Positions 1 to 8,627 of a stretch of DNA of 64,000 bases are shown in pieces. The stretch is taken from NCBI GenBank assembly GCA_900074725.1, contig LT598458.1:1426001-1490000 (forward strand), read 5' to 3'. This DNA comes from Lachancea dasiensis (Eukaryota > Ascomycota > Saccharomycetes > Saccharomycetales > Saccharomycetaceae). The translations under genes were made by a program, and so were the position numbers. The first letter of the stretch is position 1. Each line of letters begins with the position of its first letter. Below the pieces are notes generated by a model that was not told where the DNA came from, made no database searches, and worked only from the letters and a program-made list of their open reading frames with translations.

Positions 1-588
1 AAGGGAAAGCAAACTCTTGTTGATGGCTTTTTGTCAGGAGAATAAGCTGATAATTATGAACGATCTGGCAAAGAGCAGATTCCGTCGCCATTTTGGGAAA
101 AAGTGATAAGAGTTCGGTGAATAGCGAAGTGCCATTGAACATCGTACGTACCATCAGAACGGCATCTAGAATGGGGCAAAGGACATTAAATTACACTTCA
201 CAAAGGCTTATGGATTGTTGGCTTTGTGTCCTTTGCTGGAACGTACCAGCAGCATCGGCATATATCTAACATATTTATGATATTGGGGTTCATGAAAGGT
301 GAAGAAATCCTTCACAGCGGAGGCTTGTGTTGGGAGTAGTGGGAGTTTCTAGTGAACTGATGGTGATGTGCGCCTAACGGCAATATTAGTGTCAGGAAAT
401 ATGTGACATAGTGGTACAGAATGATAGGACATAACCGAGGCCATTCAAATAGAGCTACAAGCTAAGACAAACCGAAGAGAACAACTATTGTCCAATGGGA
501 TTGGCCATTGATAAGTTATCGGTAGTGTACGGCATTGAAGCCGTAATCCTTGGGTAATAGAATGATCTAGAATTGGTGATTAATAAAT

Positions 589-1110
589 ATGTTGACCAGA
601 GTCACCGAGTGAGAATTGTATAAATACCAGGCTTTTGTTCAGGTAACTGAACCAACTCTAATGCCTAAAATAATTACGGAGAGATGAATAGAATTCCCTA
701 GATCCAAGTTACTCATCTTACAATGACTATGTCCGACTTACAAGACAATTTTAGTAAGCCTTCTACTGATGAATCAGATTCGCCTCAATAAAAGAATCCC
801 CTAGACCCGAGCTACTCATCGTATAATGGCTATGACCGACTTACAAGACAATTTTAGTAAGCCTTCTACTGATGAATCAGATTCGCCTCGAGAACTCTAG
901 TGTCTAAAACATGTATTGACCAGAGTCACCGAGTGCGAATTATATAGATATTAGGCGTTTGTTCAGACCATTAACCCAATTCTAAGGCCTAACATAATCA
1001 TGGAGAGATGGAACTCTCCAGATCCACGGTATTCACCTTACAATGATTATGACCAACTTACAAGACAGTTTTGGTAAGCTTTCTACTAATGAATCAGATT
1101 CGCCTCAATA
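589..1110. repeat. Three-copy direct repeat, possibly retroelement-derived
   Basis: Unit A is 589-790, unit C is 911-1110, and a half-length unit B is 791-890 matching only the second half. A and C both begin with a TGT(T/A)TTGACC-like or TGTTGACC start followed by AGAGTCACCGAGTG, and all three end in GATTCGCCTC. A and B are nearly identical in their last 60 bases, while C is more diverged, so A and B duplicated more recently. The family is unknown. An old LTR-retrotransposon relic is one guess, from the TG start and the intergenic position. It encodes nothing intact. Confidence 0.7.
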
Positions 1111-1199
1111 GGTTCGAGCAAATCTTTGGAAAGTGTTTAGACAGTAAGGAGTGGGCGACCAGTGGGCAGGATTGGCCTTCAGGTGGTCACGGCGTACTC

Positions 1200-1760
1200 T
1201 GCCCGTGTCCTTTTGAATATAGTGGGGCGAAGAGTCAGCAACGGTAGTAGTTTACCTGCTGAACTGTTTGTCCGATTTGTCGATAGACATCGTGTATAAA
1301 ACTCTGAGAAATTGACACTGAAAGCGTCTTCCGGGTATCACTCCCAGACTACTTGGGCTTTAGATCTGGCCCATACCTGAGACGGAACGGGAATAATGTG
1401 GGTCCAGTGAGGGCCCAATCCAAAGGATAAGGTGTTGAGCTGTTGAATAATCCCAATGCTGGGCCAGGACAGCTGTGGGTCATTGCTGCTCGTCTGGATG
1501 CCCCTGGTAGGCTGCTCACCTTGTCCATTGTTTTACTGGCATCGCGAATATCACTTCATACCCTACTGACACTAGGTTGATGGTTACCAATGCAACTCGT
1601 TGCTATTCGAGCTGTGCTAGATCATCACCACTCGGTAGCTCTAGCCACTATAGTGTACAACGCGGAGCTATCCCGATAGCTCCAAATCACTACCACTTGC
1701 ACAGGGGTACACCACGGAGGGCTTTTCGTATCAAAGCAACACCATTGGCTAACTTAATTT
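1200..1760 (+). repeat. Dispersed diverged repeat, copy 1
   Basis: This stretch aligns in the same orientation and block order with 46745-47250. Shared blocks include TGTCGAtAGACATCGTGTATA near 1278 (TGTCGAaAGACATCGTGTATA near 46803), CTGCTCgTCTGGAT near 1487, and GACACtAGGTTGATG near 1569. Blocks are separated by small insertions and deletions and identity is only moderate, so the copies are old. No coding frame is shared, which argues for a non-coding or decayed mobile-element origin. Confidence 0.6.
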
Positions 1761-1972
1761 GAACACGAAAGCTGGGAGCTAGGAACAGGAAGGAGAAGAG
1801 GTCGATGAACAGAAGGAGGACCGAGAGAAAGGTACATTTTCAGCGCCGGTCGTCGCTTTATGGACATCGTGATCACGCTTGACGAAGTGTAAACAAAGTT
1901 GGGCGACGACAATGGTCAACACGAGTGGTGCCAGCGAGTTTTAATATAATCTGCAACTAATGCAAATCAATC

Positions 1973-3079
1973 ATGTTGGGGCCCAGAAATGCTTCCATTC
2001 GGCTTCTATATCAAACGAGCGCTCAACTGTTTTTGAAAAACCAAAAAAATCATTCGTATGCAGGTTTTGTAGCCAGATTTAGCTCAACTTTGACGCACAA
2101 CCAGAAGGCTGTAGCATTTACCAAGGACGAGCTTGATCAAGCTCGAGAGGCAAGAAATAAAGGGCTGGAACCATACGTCTCGAAACTACCTGCAAAGATA
2201 ATTCCTTACGCAGAGCTGATGCGTTTGGAGAAACCTGTGGGAACTTGGCTATTGTATATTCCTTGCACTTGGTCAATCACCATGGCAGCTACCCAGACCC
2301 TCGCACCAGTGTCTTCAACCCTGTGGATGCTTTTCCTTTTCGGAACAGGAGCGCTAATCATGAGAGGAGCCGGCTGCACTATTAATGACCTTCTGGACAG
2401 AAACCTTGATAACAAGGTGATCAGATCCGTAGAAAGACCAATAGCCTCCGGTAGAGTTTCTCCCAATCAAGCGCTTACTTTTTTGGGCGCTCAAACGGCC
2501 ACTGGGATCGGGATTTTGACTCAGCTTCCTGCTGACTGCTGGTGGCTAGGGCTCTCTTCGTTACCGCTAGTGTTTTCGTACCCGCTGTTCAAACGGTTCA
2601 CATACTACCCGCAGGTTGCTTTGAGCGCGTGCTTTACTTGGGGAGCTCTTTTAGGCTTTCCTGCGATGGGGGTGATGGACTGGTCGGTGATGCTTCCGTT
2701 ATATACCAGCAGTTTCTTGTGGTGTATGACTTATGACACGATTTATGCGCACCAGGATAAAAAATTCGATATTAAAGCGGGTATTAAGTCCACAGCGCTA
2801 GCATGGGGTGACAAGAGCCGCAAGATATGCACTGCGATGTCGGTCGCCCAAATGGGGGCTCTAGGTTTAGCGGGTGCTACCAGCGGCTTGCTGTGGGGCC
2901 CTGGCTTTTTGGGTGGCATGGCAATTTTTGGATATAGACTCTTTTCGATGGTTCGCAACGTTGATTTAGATAACCCTGCGGACTGCTGGAAACATTTCAC
3001 CAGCAACATCAAATCCGGGCTCATTTTCAGTGGTGCTTTGCTAATTGACTATTTCCTCAAAATATTAGGAATAATGTAA
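1973..3079 (+). CDS. COQ2: 4-hydroxybenzoate polyprenyltransferase (Coq2)
   Basis: This 368-residue protein is the mitochondrial inner-membrane enzyme that attaches the polyprenyl tail to 4-hydroxybenzoate in coenzyme Q synthesis. It has an N-terminal basic, Ser-rich presequence and then a UbiA-type membrane domain. The first aspartate-rich motif, NDLLDRNLD, is near residue 137, and the second, DKKFD within YDTIYAHQDKKFDIK, is near residue 255; both bind the Mg-prenyl-diphosphate. Several hydrophobic helices follow. Length matches S. cerevisiae Coq2 (about 370). It converges on MRX15 with 50 bases between, the same pairing as YNR041C/YNR040W, but the pair is inverted relative to the genes to the right. 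Start is the first ATG of the frame. The identification is strong. Confidence 0.96.
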   Translation: MLGPRNASIRLLYQTSAQLFLKNQKNHSYAGFVARFSSTLTHNQKAVAFTKDELDQAREARNKGLEPYVSKLPAKIIPYAELMRLEKPVGTWLLYIPCTWSITMAATQTLAPVSSTLWMLFLFGTGALIMRGAGCTINDLLDRNLDNKVIRSVERPIASGRVSPNQALTFLGAQTATGIGILTQLPADCWWLGLSSLPLVFSYPLFKRFTYYPQVALSACFTWGALLGFPAMGVMDWSVMLPLYTSSFLWCMTYDTIYAHQDKKFDIKAGIKSTALAWGDKSRKICTAMSVAQMGALGLAGATSGLLWGPGFLGGMAIFGYRLFSMVRNVDLDNPADCWKHFTSNIKSGLIFSGALLIDYFLKILGIM

Positions 3080-3129
3080 CGTTACGGTATAGAGACATTA
3101 TATAGGCTTCACCAACCACCGGTCGGTGT

Positions 3130-3972
3130 TCAGTTTGATCTTCGCTTCAAAACAATGTTCCTGGCATCCGCGGGCCGGTTATTGAATTTAGTTCGTATTT
3201 GTTGTTCTTTTATAAGATTCTGTAGCAGGTTAGGATCCTTGGCGGTTGTCACAGAAGCAGACTCTGGCGACCGTTCTAAGCTTTCCGCAGAGTCGCCTCC
3301 GAACAGAACATCGAAGATTCTTCCGTCCTGCGCCCAAAACTTACCCGAGCGATTGACAATGTAGAAGCGATCCCACGTTGGTTTGTCGGTGTCTGTTAGT
3401 AAGAAGGCAAACGAGGCTCTGTCCTCAGTTCCCTGGGAGCCTACCCCTGTGTAGACTCTGGTCTTTTCATTACGAACTATGGCACCAAAAACCGCAGTCC
3501 TAGTCACAGGTCTGCCAGAAACCAGTGCTCTTCGAGTAAGCTGGAAAGCACCATGCGGCATGTATGTGACGCCCGTGACTATTCTCGACGGAGCGTAGAT
3601 TGCTAGAGCCGATAATGTGAAAGGTATGATTGAAAGCAGTACAGATCCAGCAGTTCTTGCGACCAGCAGTAATTTAGGGTGTTTCCACCAGGCCTCCGAC
3701 AGTGTGGACTGTTCCGCTTCCTGCTCGTACAGATCCAAAGAGCTTGAAAGAGACCAGTCTGCAAAAGAGACTCCGTATACCGCAAAAACACCGGCCAACG
3801 TCCACGATCCTACTTTTACAAACAGTGTCGGCTTGTAGCTGTAGATCTGCTCGGCCGATGTCTTTGATATCAAAGCATTGATTTTAGCGGACAACGGCAC
3901 TTTAACACCTCTTGGAGTCGCGTAAAACCTGGCAGCTAAGTGTCTACTAGCTAGCCAATTATAGCGCTGCAT
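3130..3972 (-). CDS. MRX15: Mitochondrial inner-membrane protein Mrx15 (TMEM223-like)
   Basis: This 280-residue protein has a basic mitochondrial-type N-terminus (MQRYNWLASRHLAARFY). Two hydrophobic segments lie at roughly residues 50-72 and 103-130, with a soluble C-terminal domain facing one side. Family knowledge: Mrx15 binds mitoribosomes at the inner membrane and overlaps in function with Mba1 in co-translational insertion; human TMEM223 is the homologue. The assignment rests on membrane layout, the ITGVTYMPHGAFQLTRR-like mid-region and the neighbour COQ2, which is the YNR040W/YNR041C pair. S. cerevisiae Mrx15 is about 256 residues, so this version is slightly longer, mainly at the C-terminus. 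I infer the function from synteny as much as from sequence. Confidence 0.85.
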   Translation of the reverse strand: MQRYNWLASRHLAARFYATPRGVKVPLSAKINALISKTSAEQIYSYKPTLFVKVGSWTLAGVFAVYGVSFADWSLSSSLDLYEQEAEQSTLSEAWWKHPKLLLVARTAGSVLLSIIPFTLSALAIYAPSRIVTGVTYMPHGAFQLTRRALVSGRPVTRTAVFGAIVRNEKTRVYTGVGSQGTEDRASFAFLLTDTDKPTWDRFYIVNRSGKFWAQDGRIFDVLFGGDSAESLERSPESASVTTAKDPNLLQNLIKEQQIRTKFNNRPADARNIVLKRRSN

Positions 3973-4153
3973 TGTCAGCGAGGAAAGGGCTTTGAGTTGG
4001 AGAACGTTTCGTCCGACACTTTCAAATCTTTGACCGATGAGCTGGTTTTTTACTATGTGTGGTATGTGTATAATGAATCAATAATGTATTAGTATGGACG
4101 AGAAGAGATGAGGTGGAAATGAAGAGAAAAGGATAGTGACTTCTCCGAGTAGA

Positions 4154-4540
4154 TCAATTCTTCAAGTCAGAGATAGCCTGGGTGAGCCCTCTGACGTCGG
4201 CGCCCACGACTTTCCCCACAGTTTGACTTTCTTTGGCTAGTAAGAAGGTAGGCATCGCACTGACACCGCAATAGCCAGCCACGTCGGGCGAATTGTCCAC
4301 ATCCACGCGGTAGAAATCTACTTCAGGGTTTTTTTCGCTAAGTTTTTCGAAGTGAGGTGCAATAGCTTTACAAGGACCGCACCAGGTGGCGTAGAAGTCA
4401 ATGACACTGAGGTTCTTGTTGGCAACTGCCTTTTGGAAGTCCTGTAGCGACTCCAGCTGCGTGACGGTAGACTGAAATCTGAGAGTCCGCAAGACGGCAG
4501 GACGAGCCGCGATCGGACGTTGGAAAGCAATTTTGAACAT
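4154..4540 (-). CDS. TRX3: Mitochondrial thioredoxin
   Basis: This 128-residue thioredoxin carries an N-terminal presequence of about 24 residues rich in Arg and Ala and free of acids, so it should act in the mitochondrial matrix with thioredoxin reductase Trr2. The active site WCGPC is at residues 53-57, preceded by the usual IDFYAT strand, and the cis-proline motif AMPTF follows near residue 97. Length equals S. cerevisiae Trx3 (127). It lies downstream of AHC2 on the same strand with a 382-base gap, the same adjacency as YCR082W-YCR083W. Start is the only ATG that includes the presequence. Confidence 0.96.
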   Translation of the reverse strand: MFKIAFQRPIAARPAVLRTLRFQSTVTQLESLQDFQKAVANKNLSVIDFYATWCGPCKAIAPHFEKLSEKNPEVDFYRVDVDNSPDVAGYCGVSAMPTFLLAKESQTVGKVVGADVRGLTQAISDLKN

Positions 4541-4922
4541 GGCGTGCTACTGGTAGGATAGGTTTTCGATGGTAGCGTCTGAACTGCTAAAACGCTGGTT
4601 AGTTTATACAGGCAGAGAAGCAGGCGTGGACTTATAAGCCGTAGATCATTACCTACGTAGTGCTCTAGTTCATGGTCCATTACTTTGCTCGCTGGCCCCT
4701 CGAGGTGTACATGTAAGGCGGCGCCTCTTGGCGGCCCCATCTCTCGCTGCAGGTAGCTAGGGAACCCAAAAGCTGGTGGCATGGGGGCCCATGAGAGCTT
4801 TTAGTTCCGTCATCATTCCACACGAAAGTGACACCCCGGCCAGCGCGTCCTGCCATCGTTGCTGGCCTTCTTTCTATCCCAGGTAAAGTCTCGTAGCTTG
4901 CTCGTTAAAAATTTCGTCCTAT
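4541..4922. other. Intergenic: AHC2 3' end and TRX3 promoter
   Basis: The 382 bases separate two tandem minus-strand genes. A frame at 4318-4782 overlaps TRX3 in another frame and shows no family resemblance. I see no RNA gene or repeat here. Confidence 0.5.
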
Positions 4923-5426
4923 TTACATATCGTGAAAGACCCATCCGCTCTGGTGGACCAAGTCGCGACTCTCGTCGCTTGCCAGTAGATACTGTTCGAC
5001 ATCCACTCCGTATTGATGCCAGGGCACGCTGGGGATCAAAACACCGTGCGTGCTCGTGGCCGCAGCCAGGGCTGCGGAGACGCCCCTTCTTCGCTGGCCA
5101 CTGCCGACGCTTTTGCCACTGCCGGCGGAAACAGCGCCAGCTCTTCTCTGCACCACGTGACCGTCCTTCTCCACCCGAAAGATGTCACTCAGCAGCGAGC
5201 GGTTGCGCGCCAGCGTGTCGACAAACTCCTGGTAGTTGCGTGTCTTGTCTATTTGCGTGTACAGCAGCTGCAGCTGTTTTGTCAGGTATTTTTTCTGCAG
5301 AACGCGGCTGTTGAGGTGTGTTCTGGTGTGGTTTAAAAGCGCATAATCGGGACTGTCTGCCAGATCTTGTTGTTGGAACTGCCTGACGAAACGAGCAGCG
5401 GGTTTCTCGACAGGCTTTTCGCTCAT
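4923..5426 (-). CDS. AHC2: ADA acetyltransferase complex subunit Ahc2
   Basis: The product is 167 residues. The N-terminal half has a helical section containing LNSRVLQKKYLTKQLQLLYTQI and a short conserved stretch; the C-terminal half is low-complexity and then ends in a Trp-containing tail. Ahc2 is known as a small subunit that helps join Ahc1 to the Gcn5-Ada core of the ADA histone acetyltransferase complex. The call depends mostly on synteny, since in S. cerevisiae AHC2 (YCR082W) lies directly before TRX3 on the same strand. At 128 residues the S. cerevisiae protein is shorter. Start is the first ATG. The gene's upstream side faces the long gap that I read as an inversion junction. Confidence 0.75.
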   Translation of the reverse strand: MSEKPVEKPAARFVRQFQQQDLADSPDYALLNHTRTHLNSRVLQKKYLTKQLQLLYTQIDKTRNYQEFVDTLARNRSLLSDIFRVEKDGHVVQRRAGAVSAGSGKSVGSGQRRRGVSAALAAATSTHGVLIPSVPWHQYGVDVEQYLLASDESRDLVHQSGWVFHDM

Positions 5427-7000
5427 GCGGGAGAACGGATCGGCTCGACGTTGCGGACGTTAGAAAGTGAATCTACTTGCGGTAGAAACAGACGTCGAGC
5501 GTTGGGCGATAACTTGTAAGTAGGTGGCTGTTCGTAAGGATAGTCTGCAGATAGTGAAAAATTAGGTTAGTTAGGTTGGTAGTCGCTGTATACGAGCTGG
5601 GCGAGAACTGATCGTCGATGCGTGGGACACCTGTGCCCGAGAGAGTTGCACAGCTGGGGCAGAGGTGAGCTTGTTCGAGCACTGCGGTGGGAAGCAGCTC
5701 GGGAAGGAAACGGAGTGTCCTGTCGCGGGTCATTTTGACAAAGGACCAGCAAACACACTGAAAGGAGTCGCTCTGTACGTACTGCCTGGTCATGTGATGC
5801 CTGGGCTCCGCTGGAAAACCGGCTTGCCAGCCATTGACGTGGGACAAGCGGCATCTAGCGGGGTCCCCGATGTGTCTTTCATAGCGCAGACCTGCTGGGA
5901 AGCCTTTGCTTGGCGTGTAGAAGTGCTGTTTTGTCGCGAACTCGGCGTGTCGTCTGAATCTTGAGGTTGGCTTTTTGTCGGGTACTAGAAGCTCCCTGCA
6001 CCCCGATGATCACGCACTGCTCCAGGCAGATGGCCTAATCTTTACCAGGGGCTCTTTCAGTTCTTGACCTTCGCTGAAGCTCCTTCGTCACACCGCGGTG
6101 TGTAAAACAGTTAAGATCACTTTGTAAGATAATGACACAAGAACAAGATTGTGCTGTCACCCGTCGTGAGCGTGTTCGACAGGAGGCTGGTCATAGACAG
6201 AGTAAGCAAGTCAGGTCTCCATAAGGGCGAGTTGGAAGATCGCGGACTGGGAGCTCATTCCGAAGAATGACTGAAAGTTTGAGCAGCTGAAAAAGGCAAA
6301 AATAGAGTCATCTCGAGACAAATCTCGGGGAGCACAGGATGAGATTCCCCATGAGAGTGTTTTATAGCTTATGTTATGACTTGCACTCATTCATCTGCTT
6401 GGTCAATGCGTTTCTAAGCATTTAGCGGCAAACCTTTTAGTGTCATATTATATATGCATCTCTTGCGCCTTCTTCAAAGAGCTCGACGGCAAAGGTACTC
6501 CAAAGGGTACTACAGCTACAGCCGAAAACGTGTTAGCCGTGTTTCTTGAATAGCACTTTGGCAGCCGCAATGTAGAGCACCGCTGCTAGATGGTCAAAGA
6601 ATCGCTAAAAGTGGGGTTCAGCTTGGTATGAGGTAGCTCAAAAAGCCCACTCTAGATCAAAATCATAGAGATAAATCAAACAGCCCGCAGAAACTAGCCT
6701 CGGAGCTTTCTCGTGGGCCTGTGTACGCGGGAAAAGCAGAGGTCTGGGGCCAAAAAAGTTTGGCTTACAATAGTGGCATAGATCATGAAATGAGAGAAAA
6801 TAGACATTCAGGCTCTAGTTTCGCATCTTCTATTGCACCAGCAATCAGCTCACCTTGGTCAACTCTTCTCTCTTTTTACCGTCGTTTAGTCTTCCATATC
6901 GTGTAAACAATACAAGTATGCTTGAAAATCTAAAAACCGTCAAAGTCTTCCACCTGAGCCAAAAACTTATTTTACATTCCAGAGAAGCAAACTTTTGTCA
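5427..7000. other. Long divergent intergenic region, probable inversion junction
   Basis: These 1574 bases separate AHC2 (minus) from MVD1 (plus). The first ~550 bases are GC-rich and contain overlapping frames on both strands (5473-5847 minus, 5665-5964 plus), but none looks like a protein family and they mutually overlap. The last ~500 bases are AT-richer and should hold the MVD1 promoter. In S. cerevisiae neither AHC2 nor MVD1 has the neighbour seen here. Confidence 0.55.
6882..6889 (+). promoter_or_regulatory. AR1-type Upc2/Ecm22 site (TCGTTTAG)
   Basis: The octamer matches the AR1 consensus TCGTTYAG described for sterol- and oxygen-responsive yeast promoters bound by Upc2. It lies 112 bases before the MVD1 start codon, in the promoter of a sterol-pathway gene. 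A single match could be chance. Confidence 0.35.
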
Positions 7001-8310
7001 ATGACCATCTTTACTGCGAGCACGACTGCTCCTGTCAACATTGCTGTATGTCTTCCGTTTCCCAACTGCACCCCAAGTGTACTGCTGCGCGGCCATGCCT
7101 TCAACCGTTCTTGGCATGCACAAAGGCCCACCGTCCAATACTAACTACCTTTGCTTGTTAGACCCTCAAATACTGGGGAAAACGGGATAAAACCCTCAAC
7201 TTGCCCACAAACTCGTCCATTTCTGTAACCTTAGCTCAGAATGACCTGCGTACCCTAACATCTGCCGCGACGAGCGAACGCTTCGATGAGGACCAATTGT
7301 GGCTCAACGGGAAGCTTGAGTCCCTCGAAAGTGAAAGAACACAGCACTGTCTACAAGATCTGCGTGACCTGCGTGCGAAACTAGAAGCTCAAAATCCGAG
7401 TCTGCCCTCTATGTCCAAATGGAAACTTCACATCGTCTCCGAAAATAACTTCCCTACAGCCGCGGGTCTAGCATCCTCTGCCGCTGGCTTTGCGGCCTTG
7501 GTTGTTGCGATTTCTAAACTCTACCAACTGCCAGAATCTGCCTCAGAGATCTCCAAGATTGCCCGTAAGGGTTCTGGTTCCGCTTGTAGGTCATTGTTTG
7601 GTGGCTACGTGGCATGGGAAATGGGGACTGCAGCGGACGGCTCCGACTCTAAAGCAGTCGAAGTGGCACCACAGGATCACTGGCCAGAGATGAAAGCCGC
7701 TATTTTGGTAGTCAGTGCTGCTAAGAAGGATACACCCTCAACCAGTGGTATGCAACATACAGTGGGCACTTCTGATCTTTTCCAAGAACGAATCACCAAT
7801 GTTGTGCCTAAACGCTTTGAGGAGATGAAGCAAGCCATCTGGAGCCGTGATTTTGCTCAATTTGCCGAGCTCACTATGCGCGATTCGAATTCTTTTCACG
7901 CCACCTGTTTGGATTCATACCCTCCCATCTTTTACATGAATGACACCTCCCGCCAAATTGTGAAGCTATGTCACCAGATCAATGCTTTCTTCGACGAGGT
8001 TGTCGTTGCCTACACGTTCGACGCTGGCCCAAACGCCGTTCTCTACTATCTACAAGAAAATGAGACTAAAGTGATGGCTTTCATTCACCAAGTATTCCAG
8101 CAAAATTCGGGCTGGGATTCGAAGTTTTCTAAGCAAGACCTCGAGGTCTTTAGCGAGTATTTCACCACCGACGTGGCTCCCGACATGGCTTTTGACCTTG
8201 ACCTCGACTTGCACAAGGGTGTTTCCCGTGTTATACTAACTCAGGTTGGGCCCGGCCCCCAAGACACCACTGAGTGCCTAATCGATACAACTACCGGCAT
8301 TCCCAAGTAA
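7001..8310 (+). CDS. MVD1: Mevalonate diphosphate decarboxylase, two exons
   Basis: The enzyme (ERG19) decarboxylates mevalonate diphosphate to isopentenyl diphosphate with ATP. I read it as join(7001..7045, 7162..8310), 397 residues against 396 in S. cerevisiae. Exon 1 encodes MTIFTASTTAPVNIA, which matches the family N-terminus. Exon 2 continues TLKYWGKRD, then the substrate loop LPTNSSISVTL, the ATP loop FPTAAGLASSAAGFAAL and the GSGSACRSLFGGYV motif. The intron starts GTATGT at 7046, has TACTAAC at 7139-7145 and ends TTAG at 7161, in phase 0. Without the intron the frame would have to begin at a TTG. S. cerevisiae MVD1 (YNR043W) has no intron as far as I know. Confidence 0.96.
7046..7161 (+). 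other. MVD1 spliceosomal intron
   Basis: This 116-base intron has a perfect GTATGT donor, a perfect TACTAAC branch site at 7139-7145 and a TTAG acceptor 16 bases after the branch. Splicing restores the conserved N-terminus TAPVNIA|TLKYWGKRD in frame. Confidence 0.95.
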
Positions 8311-8627
8311 AAGCTGAAAGTAATGGCGAACTCGTAGAAACTCATTAGGTATATAGGCGCAGACCTAGGTTTAACCCAGAAGTATGTAAATTTGTAGTAA
8401 CTTGTTCATCGCCAACCTCTTTGATTCACCGTAGATATCCTAACTAGGACTCCTTGACGACCAGCTTGACTGACAGTCCCTGTTTTATAAGATTTTTGTT
8501 TATGTCAGTGAATTTACAAGCAAATATAGAGTCAATGACTTGAGAGGTAGACGACATCATTTCGAGCATCACACTCTAACGAAGACAAAGCTAAAATATC
8601 TGACTCAGGGACTGAAAGCTTGAAAGT
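8311..8627. other. Intergenic between MVD1 and the zinc-cluster gene
   Basis: The 317 bases hold the MVD1 terminator and the promoter of the next gene. I see no RNA gene or repeat. Confidence 0.5.

Larger units (their letters stand above)
1..1972. other. Gene-free left end containing repeats
   Basis: No open reading frame here resembles a gene; the longest, at 1577-1762, lies inside a dispersed repeat. The stretch contains a three-copy repeat (589-1110) and one copy of a diverged repeat found again near 46.7-47.2 kb. The last ~150 bases before 1973 must hold the COQ2 promoter. Because the COQ2-AHC2 block is inverted relative to the other genes, this repeat-bearing stretch is also a candidate for the outer inversion junction. 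Confidence 0.6.

Noticed and set aside
589-1110. CRISPR-like array
   Set aside because: Only three unequal units of 100-200 bases with no short regular spacers, in a eukaryotic genome.
5473-5964. Overlapping frames of 95-124 codons in the AHC2-MVD1 gap
   Set aside because: They overlap on both strands in GC-rich DNA, resemble no family and have no clear promoter.
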